DNA of 64,000 nucleotides from Casuarina equisetifolia (GCA_028551475.1 CM052358.1:23400853-23464852); one strand, 5' to 3'. Positions 1-11,923 are shown, numbered from the stretch's first letter. The notes: generated by a model from the sequence alone, not told the origin. Made by a program: numbers and translations.

Positions 1-1723
1 GAAAATCTGCCAAAGAACCATTGCTCAAGAACTCATACACCAGCAACCGCCGTGTCCCTTCATTGCAGAATCCAAGCAGTCGAACTAGATTCTTATGATG
101 TATTTGACCAATCACATTCACTTCAGTCTCGAACTCTCTCTCTGTCTCTTGGCACGGAGTGTTTATCTTCTTGATTGCCAAAAGGACGGGAGAACCCTTA
201 CCTAGTACTCCTTTGTAAACAACACCGAAAGAGCCCCTTCCCAGTTCTTCCTTGAACCCATCTGTAGCTTCTAAAAGCTCTATGTAGGTAAAACAGTGCA
301 AATTCGTATCTAAAACTCTGCCATCTGTGAAACATTTTTGAAGCTTCTTGTGGTAAAAGATGGAAAACCCCAGACAAAGTGAACCAATTGAAATAACATT
401 GACAAAAACAGAGCCACAGGGAAGCACTAACACAATCATGATCAGCTTGTTCTGGTTCTTCCACGGTTCTGGGGACACAGAACTCTTTGCCGACATGGTG
501 ATATTTTTTCTGATTTTGATAAGGGCCTTCGTTCCGGTAAGGCTGCCGTCCGCTTGCCCATTTTTTGAGAGAGGTAGCTTTTTCTTCCAACACTCAGCCT
601 TTGGGTTGACGATGGCAACCGCACACATACAATCTGCCATGCAAGATGCTTTGCATTGGATTTCGCTGTAAGGTTTCAACCCGTAGTCTTCCGGACTTGT
701 CTCATTTTCTGCACAGCTTTGTTCAAAGTCTGGTTTTCAGCTGCCATACTGGTCATTTGGATCGAGTGAGGAGAATCCAGTGGGGCATTCACATGTTGGC
801 CTACCATAGTTATTGAGGATACAGATACTGTTATACCCACAAACACCACTACCTGCGGAAACGTCACTGGCAGTACAGATATTATCTGGCTTAAACCAGA
901 GAGGAGTCCAGCTTCCATTGTTGCTGGAGATTCTTGGATAAGAATATATAGTGAAAAGTCCATCAAAGTCAACAGTGGCTCTCAAATAGGAATCATTGGG
1001 CGACCACAATAGTCCCTGTGTCCAAGGGAATTGTTGGCCACTCTCTACCAGAACAAGGTTGCCCGACTCGTCCAGAGACAGTTGTGTGCCATTAGCGACA
1101 CTGTCATAGTAGGCTTCATTGGCATGGTTGGAGGGAAGATTTATGGTATTAAGCACAAAATTCCCTGTCTGAAGCAAACGGAGCTGAGACTTTCCTTTGG
1201 AAAAGTTGGTCTGGGATTGTCGAGAAGAAAGCACCCCACCTCTTTCTATAATTTGTGTAGGCAGCAACGTATCTGTCGGATTCTGAAAGCTTTCCCATAA
1301 CTTGTTGTGGTTGCTATCTTGAAGCACAAAGTTGCCTGTATTGTTCATAACTCCATAGGCCACTTCTCCAGCAGTAGCGTTGGATCTCCAAAACTCTTCG
1401 TTTTTAGGGCCAGTAAGTACTAGCCCACCATCAGCAGTCAGCTCCACTTTCGATCCCCTTGGTGCAGGATTATCGCCATTAGCATACCAAACTATGGTTT
1501 GGTCTGGTATCTTAGCAAACCAGATAGAAAGCAGGAAGAGATCATTCTCCTTGAGTGAACGAAATCCAAAGGCGAAATCCCCAGAGGTAGATAGCCATAC
1601 AGAACTATTTGGAGTTGCTGCAAGTGAATCGCCTATGGTTATATTACCGTTCTTTTGAGCAACAGCAGAAACTGGAAGCAGAATTAGCAAGGAAACGAGA
1701 AGGTGAGGAAGAATATTAGCCAT
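1..1723 (-). pseudogene. G-type lectin S-receptor-like Ser/Thr kinase (LECRK/RLK1 type), partial, in-frame stop
   Basis: Plasma-membrane receptor kinase of the intronless LECRK/RLK1 group. The ATG at 1723 opens a signal peptide (about residues 1-22, hydrophobic LLVSLLILLPVSAVAQ). A bulb-type lectin domain follows, with WFAKIPDQTIVWYANGD and a NFVLQDSNHNKLWESFQNP stretch, then an EGF-like Cys region. Codon 329 at 737-739 is TGA where the family has Cys (PNDQYGSCKP), explained by one C-to-A change. The same frame then stays open to the window edge. It encodes a PAN-like Cys cluster (CKASCMADCMCAV), a membrane span near 440-350, and the start of a kinase domain with glycine loop GRGSFGVVYKG and the AIKK lysine. 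The kinase C-lobe lies outside the window. An intact frame after the stop suggests a recent nonsense allele or a base error. If real, the product would be a secreted lectin ectodomain without a kinase. Confidence 0.88.
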
Positions 1724-1950
1724 TATCAGAATGATGTGGAGTCAAGCAACCACAGCATTTGGGCTACACTATAACTTGGCTGAGTGCTTCAAAACACTGC
1801 TATATGATTCAGACATGTTCCAAGAGTTCGATGCATTTCGAATTTTACTTTGACACGGACAAAGTCATCCTGGGCATGTTAACAGTTCGGAACTGATTGA
1901 TATGTTATCAAACAAAGACAAAACAGATATCATGTAGATGAAGTGGGAGA

Positions 1951-1980
1951 CCTCTTGTTACCACTTGTTACCACTTGTTA
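1951..1980. repeat. 10-bp tandem repeat, 3 units
   Basis: Three adjacent 10-bp units: CCTCTTGTTA, then CCACTTGTTA twice. It lies about 230 bp upstream of the lectin kinase start, so it could be part of that promoter, but I see no known factor site in it. Confidence 0.8.
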
Positions 1981-4364
1981 TAAATTTGTCATGAGCGGAA
2001 AGGGATGGTCTTTCTTCTGTTGCAAGCAATCAAACAGAACTCAGTTCTAATTGGCAAGTGTTTGGCCTAATTGAAAACATGTATTACTTTGAATTTTTTG
2101 GTTCAAATTTAATATCTGGGTGTGAGTTTAAGTATGTACATCAAAATAATAATAAAATAAGAAATAAAATCTGAGTTCCTTTTGAGTTTGGTTGCTTATA
2201 TTTCCGCAACAACATTATATCATGACTTGATGTCACATGGCGTGAAAATGAAATGAGTTGGAAGGAATCTGATCAAAATGGCGTGCTTAGATGTTTCATA
2301 CAAAAAGCGACCACACAAATAAATTCAATTGTGAGATCGAATCCAAATAAAAAAAACTAAACACAATCTGAATTAAATAAGTATATCAAGGTATTTTATA
2401 GCTAGTAATCGCATCATTGCAGCCACACTGCATTAGTAAGTTCATATATTTTGGCATAAATTGTAGTATCGTATTATGATGATTCAACCCTTCTCATATA
2501 TTATGCCAAAATGATATGATTTGCAAGTAATAATAGACCAACCCATCATAGTTTCAAGTAGCCATCAGGCCGTATCAAATGATTTTCAAGTTACGTGCAC
2601 CAACCCAGTTTTCTATAATTGAAAAATTATCATATTCTATTGCTTCTACTAGTGTGAAGGGAATATCACCATCCATAACTTTGGGGAACATTGACCTTTT
2701 CCACTCCCGTGTTTGGGCTCACGCTTGCAGTATTTAACATACTTTTATCAAACTCAAACTTAAATATTTAAGTGTTTGCATTTAATGATGTTAAATATGC
2801 GTGAGAATCTTGCTCATGAGTTTTATGTCCACAAATAATACAAACGTGAAGGAGCATTTGTTCCATAAGTTAATCCCAGAATCCTCCCAGAATATTGGAG
2901 TAAATTCTTGGAAAGCAACAGAATTCTCCAGAATTCTCCCAGATTTGTGTTGTGTAGTGTGAGATTTATGGAACTAACGCAGAATAAAACTGCAGTTGTA
3001 TGCTAGAATCGAGTGCGCAGATGAAAAAAAGAAACAAGTTGCTGAGTGCGCTTTGGACATCACAGAAACTTTGTTGATGAAATGAACAAACTAGAACTGA
3101 AAACACAATAGGAACCTATCTCAAGCACTAAGATATTAAGATATTTTAAGATAGAATGGTTTGACTCAACCCAAAAGTTTGTTCAACAGTAAAAGGGACT
3201 TCTTTTTTATTTTAAATAAACCTTGAGCATGTATTGATAATGTAAGATAATTCACACCATTTAACACATCTCTTCACCATGATAGATAAATATCAGCCAT
3301 CAATGATGTCAAATCATTGATGTTGCAATTTATCGGGCCAATAAGAAGTGCCAAGGGAGAAACTTGGAATGAATATTGGCCCAAGGAGAAACCTAAACTT
3401 GTATATCTTCTTAAAAATCAAGAATCATCATGAATCTTGGAATAAATATATTTTACTCAGGAAAAAAGATACAAAATTGTTTATGAGAATTCAAGATACC
3501 TTAGTATAAATAGAATAAGAGAATAAAACCTAATACAAGAAGGCTAAGGTATTAGGCCAAGGCCATATATCTACAAAGTCTTGGCCCAAAAGATAATGAC
3601 AGTATACAACTAAGTAACATCATTATCTCAATGACAAGCTACCTCATTTTACAGTTTGAATTCCCGAATAAATGCACAAAGCAAGTAGTGCATGCTACCT
3701 ATACGATCATGAAACCAAGCTTCTTGATTTCACGCTTTCAACATTTCAGTAAATGTGTTGCAAGAAACTGTAGAAGAAATTTTGTTCAATTCCACATATC
3801 TTTGCCGAGCTACATGTAGAGAACCCTACTCGATTTTATTTTAAACGATAGTGATATGATCACAAGGACAAGCATGTGAACATTTAGTGAATGTGGGTCT
3901 GTTTTCTGAATGGGTTCCCCAGAAAGAATACAGTCGTAGTGGTCGTAGTCCGTTGCTTTTGCTTTTATTTTTATAATGTCTGTATTTGTTGCTTTTGGAT
4001 AGGCAGTAGGCACTTTTAAGTACCTGACGATGGAGAGGCAAGTAGGCTAGTAAGGGACAACGTATTCTACATGGTAGAGATTTTGTATTCTTTGGGTTAT
4101 GGATCTATCCAAAACCAAGACATGTATTTAGACATAAAACCCCATGAACGAAGCAAGCAAGTTCATCCAACAAGAAAACCACGGAGGTCCAGTTCTCCCT
4201 GGAATGAGGTCGAACATCATTTCCCATTATTCTCACTCTCCTTCGTTTCATACCAGCCTTCACCATAGCTCGAAAGAAACATTCCTAAGATTTCCTACTG
4301 GGAGATCACCCAGTCAATCGCCTTGTAACCTGAACCTATGCCCAAGCTCTTATTAGATATCCTC
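1981..4364. other. AT-rich intergenic DNA, no gene seen
   Basis: Stops are dense in all frames and only short open frames occur. The short frames at 3631-4041 and 4071-4356 lack recognisable domains, splice structure or codon bias, and I do not call them genes. No LTR pair was found, though the stretch just left of 4365 may include the distal part of the Copia LTR that ends there. Confidence 0.6.
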
Positions 4365-5430
4365 GAGTAGTTCATGACACAAAGTGTCAAGGAAGAAAAG
4401 CTAGGTTTAGAGAACTTTCTCATGTATTGCTTTCTCAAACAAAGGATGTACAATGCTTGTCCTTTTATAATACAAGGATTGCAAAGGAAAATATACGAAG
4501 AAATAAAATAGAATATTTCTTTACTTTATATACAAGCAGTTCCCTTAATTGACACTCCTCTTAAAAAGAATAACAAGTTGAATCAAAAAAATATTTGATG
4601 GAATATATATGTTTATCTCCAACACTCCCTCTCAAGCTAGTGGTTTCAACAATTTGTAAATGTTAAACATATCAAGCTTACTTAATAAATACATTTGTTG
4701 TCTTTAACATAGAGCTTTTGTAAAAATGTCTACAAGTTGCTCCATAGTCATGATCTCTCTCATCTTAATAACACATTCTTGAATCTTATCTCTTATGAAG
4801 TGACAACCTATCTCGATATGTTTTATTCTCTCTAAACCATAGGATTTGTCACAAGTTTGAGGGTTGCATCATTGTCACAAAATAAAAGGTTAGGAACCCT
4901 TGTCCAAATTCCAAAGTCTTAAAGTAAACCTCTCAGACAAATAACTTTGCAAATAATTTTTGTCATAGCTCAATTTTCAAATTTAATAAAAGACAAGAAT
5001 ACAGTTGACTATTTATTTGTTTTTCATGAAAGTAAAGAATTTTCCAAATTAATATAAAAACTTGTCAATGATCTTCCACTCATAAGGCAAGTGGTGTAAT
5101 TAGTATCATAGTAAGCTAGCATTAGCATATTGCAATCTTTGGGACAAGAGCGTTTCCCGACTTTGACATCCCTTCAAATACTTTATAACTTTTGAGGTTG
5201 CACTCATATGAGGTTGTTTTGGGACATGCATGAATTGTTTAAGGATTTGAATAATATAAAAAATGTAAAGTCTTGTCATGATGAGATAGATGAATTTCTC
5301 AACCAGTATTTGGTAGCTCGAAAGATCTTTGAGTAAGGGATTCTTATCACAATCTCACATCAAATTCAAGTGTTGTAAGATTCAAATTCTACTCAAAGCA
5401 AATGTCCATTGGTTTGCATCTTGATAGATC
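4365..5430 (-). mobile_element. Decayed Ty1/Copia retrotransposon 3' end (RT end, RNase H, PPT, part LTR)
   Basis: Read on the minus strand, broken frames give the Copia pol C-terminus in order. First comes a segment like YQILVEKFIYLIMTR (family: YRRLVGKLIYLTVTR), then FMHVPKQPH and VIKYLKG near 5150-5230. RNase H follows with LLFCDNDATLKLVTNP and KHIEIGCHFIRDKIQE, and the terminal tail is VDIFTKALC. A polypurine tract GAGAGGGAG precedes TGTTGGAG at 4624, the likely start of the 3' LTR, which runs leftward to an end I cannot fix (about 4365). Many stops and indels show it is old. It abuts the truncated N-terminus of the NAC fragment and may have broken that gene. Confidence 0.75.
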
Positions 5431-5555
5431 AACTTCAAAGATAATCTATAAAATAAATTTACACTAACTGAAACAAATCCTTTTTTCTAAACATGCAATC
5501 TTAATATCTAAGTAATATTTAGGGGGTCCTTGATCTAAAAACTAGAGTGTAGGTA

Positions 5556-6400
5556 TTTCTAAAACACCCAATGGCAAATTACCTATAATCAAGAGACCCT
5601 TACCAATTACTCCTTTGAAGGTATATGGACAAAGATGTTTGAAGAAACTAGTACAGAACTTTTCTATTGTTTTACCAAGTTTAGGAAGGTGAAGAAAGGA
5701 GGGCCAATCTTCCATAGAAGTACCCCGGTTCGCTAGGCCAGTTTATTGTGACAAGAAAGGAAAAAGCATGTAGGTTCCAAGCGTAATTTCTTCTTCAGTC
5801 CAGAGGATGGTTTCAAATTCCAAAGGAGACTGGTTCTCCATGAGTTTCTACTTGAAGGACTGCTGCTCAAGGGTATTCAAGTAAGGTTTCTGTTTCTCTT
5901 TCTATCTAAACAATACATGAATATCCAAAATCATGCATCAGTATACAATGTGATATGTTGGACTTCATCTCATACCGCAAGTTGGAGTACTATTTTTAGC
6001 CTTATATGTGGTAGCTCCGACCTTTCTCTGAAAGAGCCTTTTAGGATGTTACCAAGCCATTTAATATGACATCAAAATTGGGTCTTCTCATTTTCGGTCC
6101 TCAATATTGTCCACATCCAAATGTTACACATTCCTAAGGATAATACCTATTATCCTATGTGGGACCAATCCTAACATGATATATGCCTCGAAAAGCATTT
6201 TCGTTACACTTCAAAATCTGAATCTCCTTAAGATTTGTAATTGTTCATCACTTTGAAACTTCTCGCCACAGGATGATGACTGGGTCCTATGTCGGGTCAC
6301 CGATAAAGGAAACAGAAGAGAACCGGAAAAAAGGAGAAAGAGAATGAAATTTGAGATACCGCAAGAGAAATGCGTGTACTTTGGTGGCTGTCTTATTTAG
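5556..6400 (+). pseudogene. NAC-domain transcription factor fragment, two in-frame stops
   Basis: Two exons of a NAC (NAM/ATAF/CUC) DNA-binding domain are visible. Exon A (about 5556-5880) reads IWTKMFEETSTELFYCFTK, matching the family's PWEIW...LYFFTKLKK segment. After in-frame stops TAG (5734-5736) and TGA (5749-5751) it continues with VGSKRNFFF and LHEFLLEGLLLKGIQ, matching the subdomain D 'MHEYSL' stretch. It ends at a good donor, CAA|GTAAGG at 5881. Exon B begins after ACAG at 6272 in the matching phase with DDDWVLCRV, the family's (E/D)D.WV.CR motif, and stops at 6398-6400. The N-terminal subdomain A is missing where the Copia relic starts. The two stops and lost N-terminus argue for a pseudogene of the atypical NAC group. 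Confidence 0.7.
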
Positions 6401-7964
6401 CGAAAAATCAGCAAGAGCCCCTTTGTTGTGTTGGAAATTGTGAAGCATTTGCTCTAGTTCAATCAAGCAATGGAATACCAGAGAATTGTAACAACACAAT
6501 CAACAGCTAGAGAACTGTATGTTTCATCTGCTGCGACAATCAGAAAACCGATTGGATTAAGTAATATACAAGATTCACACAACTTTTCTGAACTTTGTTT
6601 ACTGTTCACTTGACTCTCTTTTTCTGCCTATTTCTTTGGTTTCACTTTGATATCATGGCACAAAGTAATCATGTTCTTCCTCCTCCTAAAAGATGGCTAA
6701 ACTAGTTGAACCATTCCCACTTGATGTGAACGTGACAAACTAGCTTTTGAGAGTTCCTTTTCCCTGCTAACCATGGCCTAGTACTCTTCATATAATGCGC
6801 ATCGTTTTCCCAGTCCGGTCATCTAAGCTGCAAATCAGCATCTGAGAGCACACCAAGGCGCGTAGCATCAACGCATTTTTCTGAGAAAGCCTTAATCTTG
6901 CACCTCCTTCATGCTGTACAAGGCTTGATCCATAGAGGATATCCTTGAGTTTGAGTCGAGTATTGCTAATGCGAAAATGGGTGTCTAGAACCAGCATAAC
7001 TTATATGGGTTCATCCGCGTGACTCCATCAGAAGTTTGAAGAGGGTAGACTGGTGTCCATGAAGGAAGCCAAGAAGACCATAATTACTCACCTTGAGTAT
7101 AAAGGAAACTTATTAATTTACAGTTAAGATATTATTAGGTATAGAGTAGTTGGTATAAATTGGCAAGTCTAGCTGATTTAAGATCTCTTTGTCTCAAGTT
7201 CGACACAAGATTAAGATTGTTTTTATTTGCTTCTCGATCTGTCTACATACTTCTCTAACAAGGCCCTTAGATATATGAAATTTTTCAAACAGTGAAAGAA
7301 CTGAGGAGCACGAGGGAAAAGATGATGCCTCTAGAGGGACGAGAGAGAGGAAGAGAAGAGAGAATTAACATATCTTTTTCGGCTGTAAAGGTTCTCTTCC
7401 ACCTAAAAGGTGGCCAACTTTTACAAAGTAGTACTGTCTTGTTTCGGGATGAAGAAGACATGTACAACTCACTGCCTATCGTCGTGGGCAGGTTATAATA
7501 TAAAGAAGAAGAAAAGAGAAAACCAGAACCTCCCTCATTCATATCTTTTCACCATCCTCTCATTCTTCTAGATAAACTGAAATTGAAAATTAGGAAATAA
7601 AGGGACTTTGATACAAAGTTATAAACTGAACTTAGAGATCAACAAATTGTTATAATCACAAGCACAAAGATCAACCAGAACAATCTGAAGCCGGCATTAC
7701 AAAACAAGATATTGCTCTCTCTAACATTTTCTTCTAGAATTCTGTTCCTAGATACAGTGATGATTTGAAGAACTGCAAAAATGTAAAAGTTGATATGTAG
7801 AACCAGTGAATTTGTTAAATGAAAAATGAAAAAAAAAATTAGAACTGTCAGAGATATCCAAGTCTCCTACCTATGAGACAGGAATAAAGACCCTGCAAAA
7901 ATGTGGAAAAAGAACGGACTTTGATTTCTCTTTCTTTTTGAGATCTCTACAAACACTGTCCAGA
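6401..7964. other. Intergenic DNA, no gene recognised
   Basis: Only short open frames occur (for example 6788-6997 minus, 7285-7542), none with a domain I recognise. A TATA-like stretch (TTATAATATAAAG near 7495-7507) follows the small inverted repeat CTGCC/GGCAG on the plus strand. It is followed by a CT-rich leader-like sequence, but no open frame starts downstream. An untranslated transcript is possible but unsupported. Confidence 0.5.
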
Positions 7965-8228
7965 TTACTTGTTCTGGGAAGGATTTGACTTGCTTGGTGG
8001 CGCCTTCCGTAGACTTGTCTCAAGAGATTTCTTTGAGTCTTCCATGGCTTCACCAAACTTGTTAGAATTTGCAGAAAAGGAGGTAACTGAAACTAGAAGT
8101 CTCCTTGGTTGATTTCTGTCTCTTGGACGAACTTTCATCTCATGTTGAAGTAAGCATGAACAGCACATGAGGATAAGCAAGCAAATTAAGGCAAAGAGAG
8201 TAAACAAAGCTTTCTGAGTGCTTCTCAT
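7965..8228 (-). CDS. Small secreted peptide precursor, CLE/IDA-like C-terminus (87 aa)
   Basis: A single-exon 87-residue frame with the layout of a plant signalling-peptide precursor. Residues about 8-28 are a hydrophobic signal or anchor (LFTLFALICLLILMCCSCLL). A basic, low-complexity middle follows, and the last 14 residues are RKAPPSKSNPSQNK. That tail resembles the CLE pattern (R.VP.G.NP..N) and, more loosely, the IDA pattern (PPSAPSKRHN), but it matches neither exactly, having one extra Pro and lacking the CLE Gly. A clear TATA box lies about 190 bp upstream at 8414-8420, which supports a real transcript. Family assignment is inference. It could instead be a short membrane peptide of unknown role. 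Confidence 0.55.
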   Translation of the reverse strand: MRSTQKALFTLFALICLLILMCCSCLLQHEMKVRPRDRNQPRRLLVSVTSFSANSNKFGEAMEDSKKSLETSLRKAPPSKSNPSQNK

Positions 8229-8413
8229 GTTGGTGTTTGGTTGGAAGCAAAATGAAAGATGGACAGTCAGCAGATGGAACTGGATGCTAAGAATATGCAG
8301 ATCTTGAGAAAGGAAGGCAATTCATGCCTGTTTCATGTACTCCGCACTTCAGCCTGAGAAAGTACAGACCCTGCTTGACAGTAAGCGCCCTTCCTCCAGT
8401 GCCTGCTTGATTC

Positions 8414-8420
8414 TTATATA
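8414..8420 (-). promoter_or_regulatory. TATA box of the small peptide gene
   Basis: On the minus strand CAG-TATATAA-GAATC sits 186 bp before the ATG at 8228. This would place the transcription start about 30 bp further on and leave a 5' leader of roughly 150 nt. Confidence 0.6.
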
Positions 8421-10335
8421 CTGACTCGTAGGAAGGCATCAAACGATAGGATTTTATGTGCTACTCTATGCTTCTAACCAAGGAAACCAACGGAGAATTT
8501 AGTATTCCCAGACTTGACTCTGTTCGAAGCTAAAATAATAGAGGTATATTGTTTCCAGACGGCTTAAAAGTAAGCAGAGTAAGCCAGATATATTTCTTAA
8601 TATAGAAAGCAATAAACACAAAATAACACCGACAATTATGCGGTTCCAACAAATGATCCCTACAGATAATAGAGTAAAAAGCCTATCACTCTATTTTAGG
8701 ACTTTCATATACCAAAGATTCGACCTTAAGAGACATTCAAAGGATGTTTATAAGATTGAACTAAGTAAATCAGGCCGAAACAATAACACTGATCCATGTT
8801 AGGGATTCCACCTGTACTTGAATGAAGATCCAAAGTTGTTACTGGAGCTAATTCGACCTGCTTTGGCCCTGGTAACATTGTTCATTAGAGTTTACCAGTT
8901 CTTTCTTTGTTTTCTTGTAGGTTAGAGCCTGGAAGCAGCTTGTCATGTGATTCTGAATTGAGTACGTATTTTTCTGACTTCTCTGCAGACTTGTAATATT
9001 CTAAGAGATGTCTCATGTGACTTATCACATGAGACCAAATCAGATACATTATTTTCTGTCCTTCCATATTTTATTTAAATCACTAATTAGATACATATCT
9101 CTAACTAATGTACCAAAACAGCTAAAGTTAGCTGGGTAAGCCTGCTTTTGCATAACATGAGATACAATCATCTTCTTGGAAATTGGCCTCCCTTTTCACT
9201 ATGTACCATTCAAAATATTCTCCTGAAATTTCGTTTTCTTTAGCTTTTTCTTTCTTTGCCCAATATTTAAAATGGCAACATATTTACCTCCATAAAGCTG
9301 ATCTGGCTTGTCTACTTCAATGAAAGACCTTCACGTTCATACTTATATTATCACAAGGCATTTCCCTGGAGCCGCTTGCTTTCATAAGATTCAAAGATGG
9401 TTTGAATGCACCTGCAGACCATGGATTTCAGCTACTGGAAAATTTTAAAACATGTATCCACTTGCTCAAACCACATCAGCTGCACTTAAAGAATCTTGAA
9501 AGCCAAAAAGTTCTCAAAATAGTATGATTTCCTCCATCCAACAATTTGCAAGTCTATAATATAGCCAGTCCTATACTAATCCCTAGGAATTGAAAGTTCA
9601 GTTTACATTTACATAAGAACCCATCTTCTTCAAAAGAAGGAAATACGTCATGGTCAGGAAGGCTGAAGCATACAAGATCCAGTCCAAGTCTTCAATTTGT
9701 ATGTAAATGGAGATTTTGTTGAAAACCATTTCAAACGTGCATGTGGACAGAAGATTCTGTCCATTGAGAAAAACATGTGGTCTATGTCAGCAGGGCTTAG
9801 AAGACAACCTATGCTGACTTTCTAAACCCATTCAAATGAATTATTAAACAGTGTTTCACACGTTAATATACCTAATTTTTCCATTCAAACATGCTGGTCA
9901 GGTAATATGATATAGATAACATCCATATGGGACACTGTTATATGAGAGAGAGTTACTCAAATGCCCCAAGTGGACCAAATCGTTCCATTTGGCACATAAA
10001 AGCTTCGAAGAGAATGTTAGAACTCCAGATGGAGATTAAATACTGAACTAGGAAGGCTGAGCAATTGAAAATTTTAGGTAGATGCTCAAAAAGTCTGAGC
10101 CAAAATGATCCTTTGTTGAATTTATTCCCAATCATGTCCATTTGGGATTATAGTATCTCTAAAACATTTTGACAGATCTAATCCCACGGCTGATAAGAAA
10201 GTTAAGAACTTCTAACATTCCATTCACATAGAATTTATAATCAAGAAGTCTTATCAAATGTTCTTCAATGAATAAATTGATTGTAGAGTAGAAATTTACA
10301 TAGATCAATTGCTTGGCATACAAAAGTTTTCTCCT
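8421..10335. other. Intergenic DNA between peptide gene and LIP2, no gene seen
   Basis: I see no recognisable coding exon or repeat family here. The right end (about 10,140-10,335) probably contains the LIP2 3' UTR. The short frames at 8885-9067 and 9953-10141 have no domain or conservation clue. Confidence 0.5.
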
Positions 10336-11040
10336 TCAATTTTCTCCACTGTCTGATAAAATCGAGCCATTCTCCTTCCAAATAAGATTACTATATCCAA
10401 ACACTCTTGAAAAGCAAGAAATTAACTGGTCGTGAATTATTTCTTCTGCAGGGAGCACCATCTCTGTCTCCTTTCTCAAAGATGTAACTTCTTTATCAAC
10501 GATTCCACAAGGTACAATATGCTTAAAGTAGTTCAAATTAGGATCAATATTGAATGCCAACCCATGAGAGGTGATTCCATAAGAAATTCGGACCCCAATA
10601 GCACCAATCTTTCTGTCTCCAACCCAAACCCCAGTTTCACCTGTTCGACCAGCAGAAGCTTTCAAACCATACAGAGAGGCCAATTCGATCATAGTTAACT
10701 CCAGCTTCTCCACATACTTACGTGCACCAATTGCAGCATCTCGAAGAGAAATAATGGGATATAGGATGGCTTGATGTGGACCATGAAATGTAACATCCCC
10801 TCCTCTTTGTGTGTAGTGGAGTTCAGCTCCTACCTCTTTAAGTTCAGACTCAGGGATTAATAAATTGTGATCAGTCCGCCTTTTGCCAAGGGTATATGTA
10901 GGTGGATGTTGCAAGGACAAGAGAGTATCTGGAACTTTATGAGCTTTTCTGTAAGATACCAGCTTTTCCTGCAGCTTAAGTGCATCCAAATAGCTAATGG
11001 TGCCCATTCTCCATACCTCAAGACTTCGTAGAACTCTCAT
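10336..11040 (-). CDS. LIP2: Octanoyltransferase LIP2, mitochondrial (234 aa)
   Basis: Transfers octanoate from acyl carrier protein to the lipoyl domains of apo-enzymes such as pyruvate dehydrogenase and glycine decarboxylase H protein. It is the first step of lipoate assembly, before lipoyl synthase. The sequence shows the full LipB fold: RGGDVTFHGP at residues 79-88, the catalytic Lys in GDRKIGAIGV (Lys144), SHGLAFN (158-164), and the catalytic Cys in HIVPCGI (Cys178). Length fits plant LIP2 (about 235 aa) and the coding region is a single exon. The N-terminus MRVLRSLEVW is short, as in plant LIP2, which lacks a long transit peptide. A splice acceptor (TCTACAG) sits 3 nt before the ATG, so the start lies in the second exon and a 5' UTR intron is predicted. 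Neighbour SelO is upstream on the same strand, with no sign of shared function. Confidence 0.95.
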   Translation of the reverse strand: MRVLRSLEVWRMGTISYLDALKLQEKLVSYRKAHKVPDTLLSLQHPPTYTLGKRRTDHNLLIPESELKEVGAELHYTQRGGDVTFHGPHQAILYPIISLRDAAIGARKYVEKLELTMIELASLYGLKASAGRTGETGVWVGDRKIGAIGVRISYGITSHGLAFNIDPNLNYFKHIVPCGIVDKEVTSLRKETEMVLPAEEIIHDQLISCFSRVFGYSNLIWKENGSILSDSGEN

Positions 11041-11043
11041 TCT

Positions 11044-11923
11044 CTGTAGATCAGAAACTACTTAGTTGTGTCATTGATTTTTCATCACATAGTGAAATTT
11101 CGAAGCATATGACATGATCACATTGTGTGCCTACCATCATGGACTATAGAGAAATAATCAATGCCAAAACTAACTGAAAGCAAGGGTGAAACTCACTTGA
11201 ATGGACAAGCTTCTGCATAGAGTTTTAAATTTCAAAGATAACGGATTAAGTACAACATCGAATAATTAGTCTTTGAGTGTCGTAGCATTATATGCAGATT
11301 CACCAAATTAAGCATTGTACGCAGAATCACCAAATTCACTTCACAAACTATCAGGAAAAAGAAATCCCAGAAATTAAAAGGAATGGATAAATATCATTGA
11401 GAGGAAAAGAGTAACTAAATTTGACCACTAGCATTTTACTGCTTCTCGAAGATCAACGTACACGTATCTGGAGATGCAAAATCAAGGACGTTACTTTCCT
11501 CAAGCAGTAACCCAGACAACACTGCATCAATTTAATATACACCAACACCACAGATTCTCCAAGAGAAACCAAACCTTTAGGAAGATATGATTTCACGAAA
11601 ACAATGAGCTAGTAGAAAGTAATCTAGACAGATTTAGGCGACTAGAAGACCGTCTAAAAGGCACCAACACTTGATATATACTCCATAACAAGCGCATTAA
11701 GAAGTTAGTATGCACTATCATGCTTCTAAATTCATAAAGCCCAACTCTTTTAGCACGGCTCAGTAAGGCATTTCAGCAAACAGTTCATGGGCACCCAAGA
11801 CAACTTCCATAAAATGAAGCATTATGGAAAACGTCATTACCATTCATGAATTATCCAAACAACAAAAGAGAAGCCATAGAATCAAAGGAGATGCGCCAGG
11901 GAAGAAAACTAGAAACAACTCAC
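11044..11923 (-). other. Predicted 5' UTR intron of LIP2
   Basis: On the minus strand a strong donor GAACG|GTGAGTT ends the leader exon at 11924. The acceptor ATCTACAG at 11044-11046 falls 3 nt before the LIP2 ATG. The 880-nt stretch between is AT-rich and full of stops, as expected for an intron. The leader exon would extend upstream to roughly 12,060, where GC content rises. Confidence 0.6.

Noticed and set aside
4071..4356. Two overlapping short plus frames upstream of the Copia relic
   Set aside because: No domain, promoter or splice signal. They may lie in or beside the decayed LTR.
7492..7560. TATA-like sequence with a CT-rich leader, considered as a microRNA or short gene promoter
   Set aside because: No hairpin of adequate length or open frame could be seen downstream by eye.
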